Positions 1-9,654 of a stretch of DNA of 54,059 bases are shown here, piece by piece. The DNA is from Bacillota bacterium. GTDB taxonomy: Bacteria; Bacillota; Bacilli; Alicyclobacillales; SLC66. Position 1 is the first letter of the stretch; every line of letters begins with the position of its first letter. A model generated the notes under the pieces. It had not been told where the DNA came from and did no database searches. It was given only the letters and a program-made list of their open reading frames with translations. The DNA is taken from positions 1 through 54,059 of the forward strand of contig JAJZCW010000023.1 of assembly GCA_021828865.1 (NCBI GenBank). Reading direction: 5' to 3'. The translations under genes and the position numbers were made by a program.

Positions 1-234
1 ATTGCTGAAAACACACAATGCCTCGGGGATTACCGTACTGGCTATCTATATAGCTTTTAAATCGTTGAAACACTCTACCTCACCTCAATTGCTGCTTCTT
101 CAGGTAACCGGCCCTTTTGTCTAGTAAGCCGTCAAATATCGCAAAAGAATAAATATTTAAAATTCTGACTCTAAGCCTTGCCGGGTTTGCACCCCTTTAG
201 CTGAATAATGTTTGAGGTAGCCCCTATCGCCTAC

Positions 235-612
235 TTAGTAAATCGGGTTTTGACTGGAAAGATCGTCAATCGCTTGAACCGCTAGTTCCAACGCCCTAAC
301 TCTTCTTTTTAAAAGAGTCCTTTGGGGACTTCCTGCCTTTAACTTAGTATAACTGTTCTCAATTGATGGGAATAAGCCGGTAAGAACATTGCGAGCTTCT
401 GATAGATCTTCCTTGGTGTAATTATGTGGTTTTTGATTCCAAACGTTTTCTAGCATGGCTAAACCTATGTAAATAGCCTTGAGTCGTTTCTTTACTAAGG
501 TAGTATTTGCACCTTTCTGAGTCATCTGGAATAAGCCATTTTCAAGTTTACCGATTGTCGATTGCATGGATTTTTTTGATTCCAATTTATCTACATTTGA
601 TACTATTTCCAA
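235..612 (-). CDS. Hypothetical helical protein with internal duplication
   Basis: Function not recognised. It has 125 residues, is probably all helical, and has no signal peptide or membrane segment. Residues 39-56 (LVKKRLKAIYIGLAMLEN) and 100-117 (LLKRRVRALELAVQAIDD) are clearly related, so the protein seems to be two copies of a basic helical repeat. The start is TTG at 612, preceded by a G-rich ribosome site (GGGGGGCGAG). It is transcribed away from the ATPase gene at 808. The internal repeat and the good ribosome site are the reasons to believe the gene. Confidence 0.6.
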   Translation of the reverse strand: MEIVSNVDKLESKKSMQSTIGKLENGLFQMTQKGANTTLVKKRLKAIYIGLAMLENVWNQKPHNYTKEDLSEARNVLTGLFPSIENSYTKLKAGSPQRTLLKRRVRALELAVQAIDDLSSQNPIY

Positions 613-807
613 TTTAACTCGCCCCCCTTCGTCTCTTCAGTAATCCTAACCAAAATCTGAATACTAGGATAATGTGTACCAATATATAATTGTTGAACCA
701 ACAACCGCGAAGTCGAAATCAATCAAATCTGGATCTAGATCATTCGAATTAAACCGCTTGTGTTATGATTTAACAAAAGTGACTCCATATTTAAAGGGGT
801 TCTGCCC

Positions 808-1554
808 ATGTTTTTACGTGAAGCTCGCATTGTCAACCGACCGGAAACGATCATTTATCCGTTTCATCTCCCTGCACTGTCGGGAGTGGACGCGATCCAG
901 TTTGATTCATTCATTACTTTTTTCGTCGGTGAAAACGGGTCCGGCAAGTCTACCCTGTTAGAGGCACTAGCCATTGCCTGCGGATTTAATCCCGAAGGTG
1001 GAAGCATTGGGAACTCATTTTACACAGTTAGTACAGAGTCAACTTTGCACGAACACTTAAAGCTCTCCTGGATGCCGAAAGCCACAAGCGGATTTTATTT
1101 TCGTGCAGAAAGTTTTTTTAACTTCGCCACCTACAATGATGAGGCACAAAAAGGACCTGGCGGTAGTTATGCACCCTACGGAGGGCGCTCTCTACACGAA
1201 CAATCACACGGGGAATCGTTCCTGAATCTCTTCCTTTACCGATTTGGTAAAAGACAATCCGCCATTTACCTGCTCGACGAACCTGAAGCTGCTTTGTCTC
1301 CCACCCGCCAACTATCCTTTTTACGCATCTTGCACGATCACGAACGTTCGAAAAAGTCTCAGTTTATCATTGCGTCCCACTCACCGATCCTGCTAGCCTA
1401 CCCCGGCGCGCGCATTCTCAACTTCGATAAATCGCCACTAGAACCGGTTGAATATAGAGACACCGAACATTACGCGATTACAAAACAATTTATCAACCAT
1501 CCAGAAGGTATGCTGCGCGAACTTTTCAAAGACGATCTGGAAGATGAACATTGA
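808..1554 (+). CDS. AAA/ABC-type ATPase, COG3910 family
   Basis: A 248-residue soluble ATPase. The Walker A motif GENGSGKST lies near residue 45, an ABC-like signature (QSHGESFL) near 131, Walker B (IYLLDEPEAALSP) near 151, and a switch histidine in ASHSPILLAYP near 190. Motifs, spacing and length fit the predicted ATPases of COG3910, whose physiological role is not established. The ATG at 808 follows AAAGGGG about 8 bases upstream. A weak -10 (TATGAT, 764-769) lies upstream. It appears monocistronic, and no obvious partner gene is adjacent. Confidence 0.9.
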   Translation: MFLREARIVNRPETIIYPFHLPALSGVDAIQFDSFITFFVGENGSGKSTLLEALAIACGFNPEGGSIGNSFYTVSTESTLHEHLKLSWMPKATSGFYFRAESFFNFATYNDEAQKGPGGSYAPYGGRSLHEQSHGESFLNLFLYRFGKRQSAIYLLDEPEAALSPTRQLSFLRILHDHERSKKSQFIIASHSPILLAYPGARILNFDKSPLEPVEYRDTEHYAITKQFINHPEGMLRELFKDDLEDEH

Positions 1555-1866
1555 GTATTTTTACACTAACAAACTCTCTATATTCCGTTAACGAGTTTAT
1601 TATATTTTTGCATATTTAAAAGTACCGTTTTTTTGGGACTAACCGGCCCAATAATCCAACAACGCTATCAACCCGGTAATTGCATAAAAATTCAATAATC
1701 AATTTTCATGCCTTGCTCTATTTGCGCCCCCGTATGTCAAAAAGAAAATCAATGTAACTTACACAAAGGCTGTTTTAGATAGAGTGAAACAAATAGTCCA
1801 TCCGAAATTCTGCTCCAGAAGTCAGAGCTCAATGTATCTCCGCAAATATCGAGTGTTACGCTCAAC
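1555..1866. other. Intergenic stretch, no feature seen
   Basis: About 310 AT-rich bases between the convergent ATPase and membrane-protein genes. I see no convincing reading frame, strong terminator hairpin or RNA gene; short frames here are poorly supported on either strand. Confidence 0.5.
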
Positions 1867-2169
1867 CTACTCGTTATATTCAGGGTGCTTAGACCAAAGT
1901 CTTGCTGAGCCGAGAGCCTTAAGTAAGGATGCGACTGCAAATAGCGCAACCGCTAGATAGTCATACGTATGAACGTTAGCGAAATGGAGCAGCATCGCGC
2001 CCACAACGAGGTTAACCCACCCCCAAAGCACGTTGATTATAGCTGAAGACGGCTTACCAAATGGCGTTTGGTTCTTTTGACCTGTCACTCCTTTGATAAA
2101 ATGAGGAACTCCATTTGTAATAAGCAAACCCGACAGAAAGCTAAATACGTACAATTGCCACATATACAT
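1867..2169 (-). CDS. Small integral membrane protein, conserved hypothetical
   Basis: A 100-residue protein with about three hydrophobic segments (around residues 3-20, 43-63 and 67-86). A loop, NGVPHFIKGVTGQ, followed by TPFGKPSSA, separates the first two and looks like a family signature rather than random hydrophobic sequence. Function is unknown. It is divergent from the TetR-type regulator at 2338, and the shared intergenic region holds a 34-base palindrome. It may therefore be a target of that regulator (inference). Confidence 0.7.
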   Translation of the reverse strand: MYMWQLYVFSFLSGLLITNGVPHFIKGVTGQKNQTPFGKPSSAIINVLWGWVNLVVGAMLLHFANVHTYDYLAVALFAVASLLKALGSARLWSKHPEYNE

Positions 2170-2212
2170 TCTCCTTCGTTAAAAACATCAAATCCCTTAA
2201 ACCGCCTTACCC

Positions 2213-2242
2213 TTGACAAAAACAAATAAATCCAAATACGAT
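2213..2242 (+). promoter_or_regulatory. Sigma-A type promoter for the TetR gene
   Basis: A perfect -35 TTGACA (2213-2218) and a -10-like TACGAT (2237-2242) separated by 18 bases, upstream of the regulator gene at 2338. The -10 overlaps the left arm of the palindrome at 2237-2270, which fits autorepression. Confidence 0.55.
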
Positions 2243-2270
2243 TTATGCAACATATGTCGCTTAAATCGTA
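2237..2270. promoter_or_regulatory. 34-bp palindrome, candidate TetR operator
   Basis: TACGATTTA (2237-2245) and TAAATCGTA (2262-2270) are perfect inverted repeats. Their centre coincides exactly with a second perfect palindrome, ACATATGT (2250-2257). The nested symmetry, its place between the divergent membrane-protein and TetR genes, and the overlap with the -10 suggest a dimer- or double-dimer operator. Confidence 0.7.
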
Positions 2271-2337
2271 CGGTAGCTAAGCTGATTGTGTCAATGAAGA
2301 GTAACTAAGAAGCGACAAAAGGAGGGCGATTGTTGCT

Positions 2338-2868
2338 TTGAGACGAAAAAACAAGACTTCCGATATGATGAAAGAATATATTGCCGAAAGCTTATTAATT
2401 CTTATGGGAACTGGTTCTTTCGAGGAAATCAAAATTAATGAAATCACTGCAAAAGCCGGAGTAAATCGTTCGACGTATTATAGAAACTTCCAATCAAAAA
2501 ACGATATTGTTGTATTTTACTTTAAGAATATAATGTACGAGCTTCTTGAAGTTCTTAGTGAGGAAGACAACTCTCTCGAAACTTACCTTTTTAAAATGTT
2601 TTCCCATTTCTATAACTACAAAAAGGAGTTATTACTGATCTACAAGCAAGGACTGTCCAATTTGATTTTAGAATCTTTCCATGAAATCTTTAGCAATGCC
2701 TCCAGAAGTAGTTCACTCACCTTTGAAGAACGGTGCAAGAAATACTATCATACGGGAGGTATCTACAACACTCTTTTGCTTTGGTTTGCTGATGAAATGT
2801 GTACGCCCCCAAAGCGAATGAGTGAAATCACATTTTCACATTTGCCAAGAGGTTTCGCTCTAACCTGA
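2338..2868 (+). CDS. TetR/AcrR-family transcriptional regulator
   Basis: A 176-residue one-domain repressor of TetR type. Residues about 12-55 form the HTH (FEEIKINEITAKAGVNRSTY, then YRNFQSKNDIVVFYF). The C-terminal helical part (about 60-170) is the ligand and dimer domain and is not recognisable to a known ligand class. The start is TTG at 2338, chosen because GGAGGG lies 11 bases upstream. It probably controls itself and the divergent membrane protein through the palindrome at 2237-2270 (inference). Confidence 0.85.
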   Translation: MRRKNKTSDMMKEYIAESLLILMGTGSFEEIKINEITAKAGVNRSTYYRNFQSKNDIVVFYFKNIMYELLEVLSEEDNSLETYLFKMFSHFYNYKKELLLIYKQGLSNLILESFHEIFSNASRSSSLTFEERCKKYYHTGGIYNTLLLWFADEMCTPPKRMSEITFSHLPRGFALT

Positions 2869-2981
2869 CCTAAATGTAGAATAGGCCCAGGCCGACCCAC
2901 CCCAACAAGGGAGCAGTTTGACGCCCGAGTCACCCCCCATTCCCTTAATGTAGCAAAAGGGAGCCTACTTCAAGTGTACTA

Positions 2982-4301
2982 CTAATATCCTTTGTAAACG
3001 CCACTCACCACGCCTGGGATGTTGTATGGACTTTCCCATGCACCCTCAATGTGCCGTATGGCCGCTACCGCATTATCGAGTGGATTCCAAATATTGTTGT
3101 ACCCGTTCACATGGTCACTCCAGAACGTGCTCGGTAGCATCTGCATCAGACCGCTCGCGTGTTCGCCGTCCACCGGCGTGGGATTTACCGCATAGGGATT
3201 TCCGCTGGCATCTTCATGCTCGACGATTATCTCAAGCCCAGGCAACCAACTTTCTGGCACTTGGTCGATTTGAACGGCCTGCTGCAATATGGCGATAATC
3301 TGCGGTTCGGGCATAGGCTCGCCTTGACTCGGAGGGCCGCCGTTACCGCCCATCGTCCCGCCTTCGAGAATTTGCAAAATTGGAAGAGCGCTGGGGTCGA
3401 AAAAATTAGAATCGAGCACCAGTGCTTGCCCAAATAGAATCTGTTGATCAAGCGTGTTGTGCAGAAAGTTAAACGCCGCTTCCGCATTGTACAATGGCTG
3501 ATAATTCTTTTGTTGCAAGGTTGATGGCCCGAAAACGACAATCTGCGATCCATCACTTTCAGTGACGATTTTCCAATTTGTCACCCAATACCCGTTATAC
3601 CTCGTAATGTTCTGCAATACCATTTCTGTCACGTAGTAATAGTATTTCTTGCCATTCGAATACCCAACCTTGCGCAACTGGACAGGTTTGAAGTCGATCT
3701 CACTCGGCTGAAGTAATTGCACCACGCGATCCAGCGATTTGAGTGGGTTCTTGGCGCCCGCCCTCACGCCAATCTCATAAAAAGTTTCGAGGAGACCGTA
3801 TGAGAGTCCCAGTTGCAGTTGGTTGACCTGAGAGATCTCAGCGGACGTCAACCCCTTATTTTCGTCAAACGCTCCCCACCGGATTGTCTTCGTCCATTCA
3901 TTCGCGAGCGTCAGAAAATTGATGGTCGCCGTTTGACCATTCGGTTCCGTTTCGGTGATCGTCTGATTCGAACCAAAGCCCATCATCGGATGTTGGAACA
4001 GATCCGATGCGCCGATTATGAGGGTCATCATCAACATCAAACTGATCATCGGAACGATCAACGCGGTGATCAGTAAGGCAATGAGGATGCGCCGTATCTT
4101 GCGATTCTTCAGCGCAGTAGTGGCGACCCCAACCCAGTTCCCTGCAGAGGCATTTGCTGCAATCTTCGCGACGTCCTTCGCATCGTTAGCGAGTTCAGAA
4201 ACCTTTGCGGCCGCTTTTTTTGCCTCGTCGGGAATATTGTCCTTTGCCCCTTGTACCGCTTTGCTCTTCGCTTGGCGGATCAACCGTTCCCGAATGTTCA
4301 T
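2982..4301 (-). CDS. VirB1-like lytic transglycosylase of the T4SS
   Basis: A 439-residue, membrane-anchored cell-wall hydrolase. A basic N-terminus (about 1-70) is followed by one strong membrane segment (about 72-98), a long extracellular region, and a C-terminal SLT-type lysozyme domain (about 345-439). The catalytic glutamate is in VEHEDASGNPYAVN, followed by SGLMQMLPSTF. It would open the peptidoglycan for the conjugation channel, as Orf14 of Tn916 or TcpG of pCW3 do. The ATG overlaps the stop of the VirB6-like gene as ATGA, so the two are translationally coupled. It is the last gene of the T4SS run. Confidence 0.88.
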   Translation of the reverse strand: MNIRERLIRQAKSKAVQGAKDNIPDEAKKAAAKVSELANDAKDVAKIAANASAGNWVGVATTALKNRKIRRILIALLITALIVPMISLMLMMTLIIGASDLFQHPMMGFGSNQTITETEPNGQTATINFLTLANEWTKTIRWGAFDENKGLTSAEISQVNQLQLGLSYGLLETFYEIGVRAGAKNPLKSLDRVVQLLQPSEIDFKPVQLRKVGYSNGKKYYYYVTEMVLQNITRYNGYWVTNWKIVTESDGSQIVVFGPSTLQQKNYQPLYNAEAAFNFLHNTLDQQILFGQALVLDSNFFDPSALPILQILEGGTMGGNGGPPSQGEPMPEPQIIAILQQAVQIDQVPESWLPGLEIIVEHEDASGNPYAVNPTPVDGEHASGLMQMLPSTFWSDHVNGYNNIWNPLDNAVAAIRHIEGAWESPYNIPGVVSGVYKGY

Positions 4302-7180
4302 CAGCGATCACCGCCACCGAAGATTCGATCCGATAAACTCGATCCTTTTCGCCTTAAACTCGGGCGATCCGGATTCGTTTCGGTAGCCTTCAGGATTCTT
4401 GCCACTCGCTGTACACGTTGGTGAGCCGACCGTTTCCCCATTGGCAGATTTTCCGCCTTCAAGCCCCTTTGCCTCATTGTCATCGGACGCCTCGTCGTGT
4501 CTGACGATCGCGCAGTGCCCTGCGCCTCCCTGCGTAAAATTGGCCTCTCTCGTAAAGGCGGAACAGGATTTTCACCGGGTATCGCCGCCGGAATCCCACT
4601 TGGCCTTTGCTTCAACGGTTCCGTTTGCCGCGTTGGATTAACCGATTCTTGTGCCGCGTCTCCCATATCTTCGAGCGTCCGGTGAAACGCATGGACATAA
4701 CTACGATCCGGTGGCGTAGATTCCACCTTCTTGCGCGCCTTTACCGTCGCCGGGTTGGTTTGTCTCCTTACTCGCTTCGGCGCCTGTGGCTCATAATCCA
4801 ACTCCGCGCGCTGCGCCGCGATCTTGCGAATCAGGTGGAACGCCGCGCCCTTACCCGTATCGGCAACCTTCCTGCTTGCTAAACCAAGCGTGACCCCGAC
4901 CATCGCATCCATCGCTCGATCGGGTTCGGCCAACGTCTTCACGGCCGTCATCGCGTGCGTGACCTTGCTCAACCGCGCTTCCCACTTTGCAACCGTATCG
5001 ACTTGAGGTTTGTTATTTGACTGTTTATCGCTGCTTGCAGGTAAAGACCTTCTCACCGGTGGTTTATTTGCACCTGATTCACCCCGTTGCGACCGCCCTG
5101 TTGGCGCAAAACGATGGATGGGCACATCATGGTCCAATTCTCCGCGTTTCTCTTGACTCTCTTGGGCAGGGGTCAACCATTGCGGTTCCTCGGATGTTCT
5201 GGCGAGTGGTTCCGTCTGTTCTGGCGCATCCCGTGTGGCCCATCTTTCCTCACGTTGTTCGCGATCCTCCTTGCCATCGGTCAACGCCCATTCGCCCGTC
5301 GGCGCTCCCTGATCCGTTGGATTCGGTTCATCAAACTCTGCTGCACTGTTGTTGGATGGTGGACGCATAGAAGGATGGAGAGGTGACGGCATAATGCGAC
5401 CGCCTTGTTCCAATTGACGAGGGATCTCACCGTCTATTCGGTGTTCGCCGCGATCCGGTTCAAACGCCCATTCGGAAAACGAGCGATCCTCCCTTTCGCC
5501 GGGTTCTACGGTTTCTCCTGTTACCCTACTTTCAAAGTCGTCTGCGGGTGGAGGGAAGCCGAAATCATCGTTCAAATCAAAATCGCGTAAATCGTTTTGA
5601 TGGCGAAGTGCTGCATCCAAACGCCCCAAACTTTTGGCATCGCGGACACCCTCCGCTGCTCTACGAATCAAAGAGGATTTCTTCTCGGCGTTGCGTTCTT
5701 TACTTGACTTGCCCCGGGAGCCGCTATTCCGTTCCCACGGCTTTGCGCGCCGCGATTCTGCGGTAAGCCGTTTGCCCCATCCAAGTGGTAACCCTTGCTT
5801 GGCAGCCTTCTCGGTGGCAGTTCGAATTTTCTGCATAGGTTTCATTTTTCGATAAATCCACCACGCCACAATAATTGCCGCGATGTACACAATCCCTTGC
5901 CAAAAGAAAGTGGAGGAACTGGCGAAAGCACTCGCAACTCCTTTTGCCCCCGACAGATCTTGCGCCATCGTATGGATAATTTGCGTAATGCCGAACAGAA
6001 CAGAACTGTACGCACTCACGAAAAAAATCAGAAAAAGCGACATCGCCATATACTGAACCCAACGTAAAGTGAGTGTGTTCGCGCGCGTGACGGGAAACAG
6101 TTCGAGCGGCAAGATGATCGCGCCGGCCGCCACGAGGATGAGGAAAGCTAGCCGGGCAAAAATCATGATGGCTCCCATCACAAAGAAGTAGAGAATCGCC
6201 CCTAAATTCCCGAGAAACGCTTCGACCGCGATGACGATCCGATTTCCCGAAGAGAATGCCACCGATCCGGTAGGGGAATTTTGTAACTTCCCCACCACTT
6301 GATTGCGTACGCTGGCCTCAAGTGGATACCCGAGAATTCCCCGCCATGCGGCTGTGCTGTCCTGCAAACCCACAACCTGAGTCCCGGATGTGTCGTAATT
6401 GGCCCCTTCCTCGCCAGCGATCCACTCTTGCAACACAAGGTCATCCCATGCGTTTTCGATCAACGAATTGGTTCCCGACGCTTTGGCACCCGTCGCGCTT
6501 GAAACCACAGTTTCCACAATTCCGCCCGCGAAATTACCTATCGCTCCTGGGAAAGCGCCAATCTTTTGAATCACACCAGAAGTGGCGACCGCAGGGCTTG
6601 AGATGACGACAACGAGAATGAAGGCTCCAGCCACCTTGACCACACGGCTGAACACATTTGGCAGATCCTTTTTGATGAATCCAAACCAGATGAAAACACC
6701 GATCAAGGTAAGTACCGCAAGCGGAATGAGGGGCACAGCAACCTGCTGATAGGCACTATGAAGGATTTTCAGCACAATATCCGTCATGCCATTCAGCCCA
6801 TTAACGGCATATCCCGTCTTGAAGAAATTAAGGGCAGCGTCCATCATCGACACTGACGTGACAAAAATGATGTTGGCGCCCCAATAAACCGGATCAAAGT
6901 TCCCTTGCCATCCATCGGAGTCAAACATGTAATTGCCAACGGGAGCTTTTGGGTTATCAAAGAGTTGTGCATTTTGCGAAATAGTCCCCATGCTCGTATT
7001 TGAAGTCTGACTTTGCCCACCGCCACTGACTCCAGAATTTTGCGAAGTACACCCTGGAGCGTTAGGGTCTTTTACGCAGATCGGTGAAGTCGCGTGCGCT
7101 GAATACGTATACGAAATGAAGAAAAACGGCGTGAACACGATGACGAGAGCAAATACCCATTTTTTCAATCGCTTGATCAC
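4301..7180 (-). CDS. VirB6/TrbL/TcpH-like polytopic conjugation protein
   Basis: A 959-residue inner-membrane channel component. It has an N-terminal signal-like segment (about 6-30, ending near AHA), an extracellular stretch, then about seven membrane helices between residues 95 and 450. A very long charged cytoplasmic tail (about 460-959) is rich in Arg, Glu and Pro. Such tails are typical of Gram-positive VirB6 homologues (Orf15 of Tn916, TcpH). The start is GTG at 7180, directly after a leader hairpin and a run of seven T. It sits between the VirB4 and VirB1-like genes, the usual order. Confidence 0.85.
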   Translation of the reverse strand: MIKRLKKWVFALVIVFTPFFFISYTYSAHATSPICVKDPNAPGCTSQNSGVSGGGQSQTSNTSMGTISQNAQLFDNPKAPVGNYMFDSDGWQGNFDPVYWGANIIFVTSVSMMDAALNFFKTGYAVNGLNGMTDIVLKILHSAYQQVAVPLIPLAVLTLIGVFIWFGFIKKDLPNVFSRVVKVAGAFILVVVISSPAVATSGVIQKIGAFPGAIGNFAGGIVETVVSSATGAKASGTNSLIENAWDDLVLQEWIAGEEGANYDTSGTQVVGLQDSTAAWRGILGYPLEASVRNQVVGKLQNSPTGSVAFSSGNRIVIAVEAFLGNLGAILYFFVMGAIMIFARLAFLILVAAGAIILPLELFPVTRANTLTLRWVQYMAMSLFLIFFVSAYSSVLFGITQIIHTMAQDLSGAKGVASAFASSSTFFWQGIVYIAAIIVAWWIYRKMKPMQKIRTATEKAAKQGLPLGWGKRLTAESRRAKPWERNSGSRGKSSKERNAEKKSSLIRRAAEGVRDAKSLGRLDAALRHQNDLRDFDLNDDFGFPPPADDFESRVTGETVEPGEREDRSFSEWAFEPDRGEHRIDGEIPRQLEQGGRIMPSPLHPSMRPPSNNSAAEFDEPNPTDQGAPTGEWALTDGKEDREQREERWATRDAPEQTEPLARTSEEPQWLTPAQESQEKRGELDHDVPIHRFAPTGRSQRGESGANKPPVRRSLPASSDKQSNNKPQVDTVAKWEARLSKVTHAMTAVKTLAEPDRAMDAMVGVTLGLASRKVADTGKGAAFHLIRKIAAQRAELDYEPQAPKRVRRQTNPATVKARKKVESTPPDRSYVHAFHRTLEDMGDAAQESVNPTRQTEPLKQRPSGIPAAIPGENPVPPLRERPILRREAQGTARSSDTTRRPMTMRQRGLKAENLPMGKRSAHQRVQRVARILKATETNPDRPSLRRKGSSLSDRIFGGGDR

Positions 7181-7220
7181 AAAAAAAGCCCCCTCTTACC
7201 AAGAAGGAGCACTGTGGGAA
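7181..7220 (-). promoter_or_regulatory. UUCCCAC / SD-sequestering leader hairpin (virB6-like gene)
   Basis: Read in the minus sense: TTCCCAC (7220-7214), then GCTCCTTCTT, loop GGT, AAGAGGGGGC, seven T, GTG start. All ten stem pairs form in RNA if two are G-U; on the plus strand those two are C-A mismatches. The VirB4 stop codon TAA lies at the loop, so VirB4 translation ends inside the hairpin that holds the next gene's ribosome site. Confidence 0.8.
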
Positions 7221-9616
7221 TTTTTTTCGGGCTTTGGCGTATTGTCGAACCACCGCAACAAGATCTCGGGTTTCATCTCCACCTGCATTCGTTTGACCCT
7301 TCCTAGAGCATCGACCACTAGACCTTCGCCGGGTGCAAAGCTGCCGAACCGCTTGAACCATTCGACTGGATCTTCGTGATCCAATCCGGCGAGTTTCAGT
7401 GACGCTTCGGTCTCTACCTGCGAATTCTGGCGCAAGATGAATCGCCACGCGAACAGTCCGTCGATGCTCTCGCCCCAGTTTTTGAAGTCGGTCGCGTTCT
7501 GCATGAGCATCAGTGGCACGATGTTCAGCGACCGCGATTCCCGCAGCAGGTTGTCCACTAAATCTCTGCCCTGTGCAAATTTACGCAGTTTCCACGACTC
7601 ATCTAAGTCCAACACCTTCAGCACTGACTGGGGCAAGTTGCTAAAGTAACCCATCCCCATCCCCGCCACCGCATAATAAAGGGCAATACTGAGTCTTTCG
7701 TTCAGAGTTTTTGGTGCCCCGTTTGGAATCGTCAACCCGCTCGTATCCACAATCGTCGCATCAAAGTTTTGTGGCGTTTGCTTCATGTCTTCGGCAAAGA
7801 GAACCCGGCCAAGTGGAGAACTATACAAATCCTCCATAATTCCCAGCATCAATTCCAACTGTTGGTAATACAACTCGCGGGTTTCTTTTCTCAGCATGGA
7901 GGCTAGTGCATTGCCAAACTGATTCATATCTTGCGTTTCTCCGCTGCGGACCCGTCTAAGCGCCTGACCGATCAACGCCGAGCGAATATCGCGCGTATTA
8001 TCATCTGTGGTCACGTTATTAAAGATAAGGTCAAGCAGATCCCGCTCTATTCCCTCTACGCCAAGTCGGAATGGATTAAGCCGTGCGCCATCATCACGCA
8101 GTCGGATCATATTCACCTTGGCACCGATCTTGTACAAGTTGTCGTAATCGTGCCCCTTCGGATCTTGGATGAACGCCTTTGCCCCCCAAGAAATGAGCAT
8201 GGAGATAATGTATTCGGCTGTGTTTGTTTTCCCCGAACCAAGCCCACCGCATAGTAAAATTGATGGCTGCATGTTCAATTCCTGAGCCGGACGCCGAGGA
8301 TCCATGAACACTGCGCGCTCCGTATTGGTCTTGCCTAAGTAAAATCCCTTTTCATCCCCAAAATCGGTCGTTGTAAAAGGCAGTCCTGCCGCCAGGGTTC
8401 CGGCATCCATCGGGATTTCATACGCGGTTTGAATCGGTTGTCCCCACGGATAAAACGCCTGCCACAATCTGCGTTGATCGGCCGGAGCTTGCACCAGATC
8501 AGTCAGCGCCATGTTGGTGATCACCGATTTCCGGTAGTCGGCGAGCGTCTTTTCGTCGCCTGCCCCAAAACCGATCACTGTTTTCACATGGACGAGCGGA
8601 TCCCGCATGCGAAGCTTTTGCTCCAACTCTTCTGAGTGCTCCATGTCGACTTCGAGTTCGAGCGGAGGGGTTTCGCCTCCTTCGTCGTACTCTTTCCACT
8701 TCGCATCTGCAGAAAGTTTCTTCTTGCGCAGGTTTTTCCGGGCAGAGATTGGATCTTCCACCCGGATGTGCATCGCGATATCAACGGGGATGTCCATATA
8801 CTCGACTTGATGAACCCAGTCGTACCCGCTCGCATCGTCTTCGTCGATCTCATTCGGCACTCGAAGTACGTTGTAAAACGTCTGATAGGATTCTTGCTTA
8901 TCTGGACGAACGATTTTGAGATGAAAGAGTGACTCTTTGATCACACCGTCATTCGTCCAGAGCCCGAGATGGTGCTGCGGATGGATCACGCCATCGCTCG
9001 AAACGAACGCGGGCAGATTTTTCGGGAACCGACTCTCCGGCGCCACAGTGCCTCGATAGTAGCCATGCCTCAACCAAGTTTCGATTTCCGCTTGCGATGC
9101 GACATGCAACTTAAGGAAGGAACGGAACCCGCGCATCCACTTTCGACGCTCTTCTTCGAGTTGTTCGAGCAATTGTACCCGAATATCGCTCCGGCGCAGG
9201 ATATTCTTTGCCGGTTTCACCAACGTCTGATACGCCTCTCTTGCAAACTCCCTCCAATTATCTTTGAGTTGAATGGTGAGTCGCCGTGAAATCGGTACAA
9301 CAACGTAGATCCGGCGTTCAAACAAGACGTCCTTCGCCAGTTCTTTTGCCTCTTTGAAGTGCGCTTTGTTAAGCGGATGATCCGTGCGTACAAACCGCTT
9401 CTCCCACGTGTTTGAGGGCACCCCCACGGCCAGCGAATACAAATGCCACTCCCCGATGACCTGTCGCAATCCACGGGCAATCGTTGCAATCGACTGATTC
9501 TGCGACGCTGCGCTGGTCAAAGGGCGATCGTCCGGTTCCACAACAAATACGGCGTATCCGCGCGCTTTCTCGTCAAACGCAATCCCATTCTCCGCATAAA
9601 TGACGGGTTGAGCCAA
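7196..9616 (-). CDS. VirB4/TcpF-type conjugation ATPase
   Basis: About 806 residues. This is the AAA+ motor of the T4SS. The N-terminal half is the VirB4 family domain. The C-terminal half has Walker A (LLCGGLGSGKTNTAEY, near 470) and Walker B (LKVLDLDESWKLRKF). I place the start at TTG 9616 (protein begins MAQPVIYAEN) rather than at the TTG at 9658, because GGAGAGGGGG lies 8 bases before it and the longer version would translate through a leader hairpin. It is between TcpE and VirB6 homologues, as in Tn916 and pCW3. Its stop lies within the next leader. Confidence 0.88.
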   Translation of the reverse strand: MAQPVIYAENGIAFDEKARGYAVFVVEPDDRPLTSAASQNQSIATIARGLRQVIGEWHLYSLAVGVPSNTWEKRFVRTDHPLNKAHFKEAKELAKDVLFERRIYVVVPISRRLTIQLKDNWREFAREAYQTLVKPAKNILRRSDIRVQLLEQLEEERRKWMRGFRSFLKLHVASQAEIETWLRHGYYRGTVAPESRFPKNLPAFVSSDGVIHPQHHLGLWTNDGVIKESLFHLKIVRPDKQESYQTFYNVLRVPNEIDEDDASGYDWVHQVEYMDIPVDIAMHIRVEDPISARKNLRKKKLSADAKWKEYDEGGETPPLELEVDMEHSEELEQKLRMRDPLVHVKTVIGFGAGDEKTLADYRKSVITNMALTDLVQAPADQRRLWQAFYPWGQPIQTAYEIPMDAGTLAAGLPFTTTDFGDEKGFYLGKTNTERAVFMDPRRPAQELNMQPSILLCGGLGSGKTNTAEYIISMLISWGAKAFIQDPKGHDYDNLYKIGAKVNMIRLRDDGARLNPFRLGVEGIERDLLDLIFNNVTTDDNTRDIRSALIGQALRRVRSGETQDMNQFGNALASMLRKETRELYYQQLELMLGIMEDLYSSPLGRVLFAEDMKQTPQNFDATIVDTSGLTIPNGAPKTLNERLSIALYYAVAGMGMGYFSNLPQSVLKVLDLDESWKLRKFAQGRDLVDNLLRESRSLNIVPLMLMQNATDFKNWGESIDGLFAWRFILRQNSQVETEASLKLAGLDHEDPVEWFKRFGSFAPGEGLVVDALGRVKRMQVEMKPEILLRWFDNTPKPEKNSHSAPSW

Positions 9617-9648
9617 ACAGAAAACCCCCTCTCCATATGGAAAGGGGG
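9617..9648 (-). promoter_or_regulatory. SD-sequestering leader hairpin (virB4-like gene)
   Basis: Minus sense: CCCCCTTTCC, loop ATAT, GGAGAGGGGG, a T-rich spacer and TTG. It is a ten-pair stem with one U-G. It has the same architecture as the other leaders but lacks the TTCCCAC box. The upstream TcpE gene stops 7 bases before the hairpin. Confidence 0.65.
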
Positions 9649-9654
9649 ATCGTA

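Noticed and set aside
4018..6600. Several long plus-strand frames opposite the VirB6-like gene
   Set aside because: They are shadows of a GC-rich, Arg-rich coding region; no ribosome sites and no recognisable protein features.
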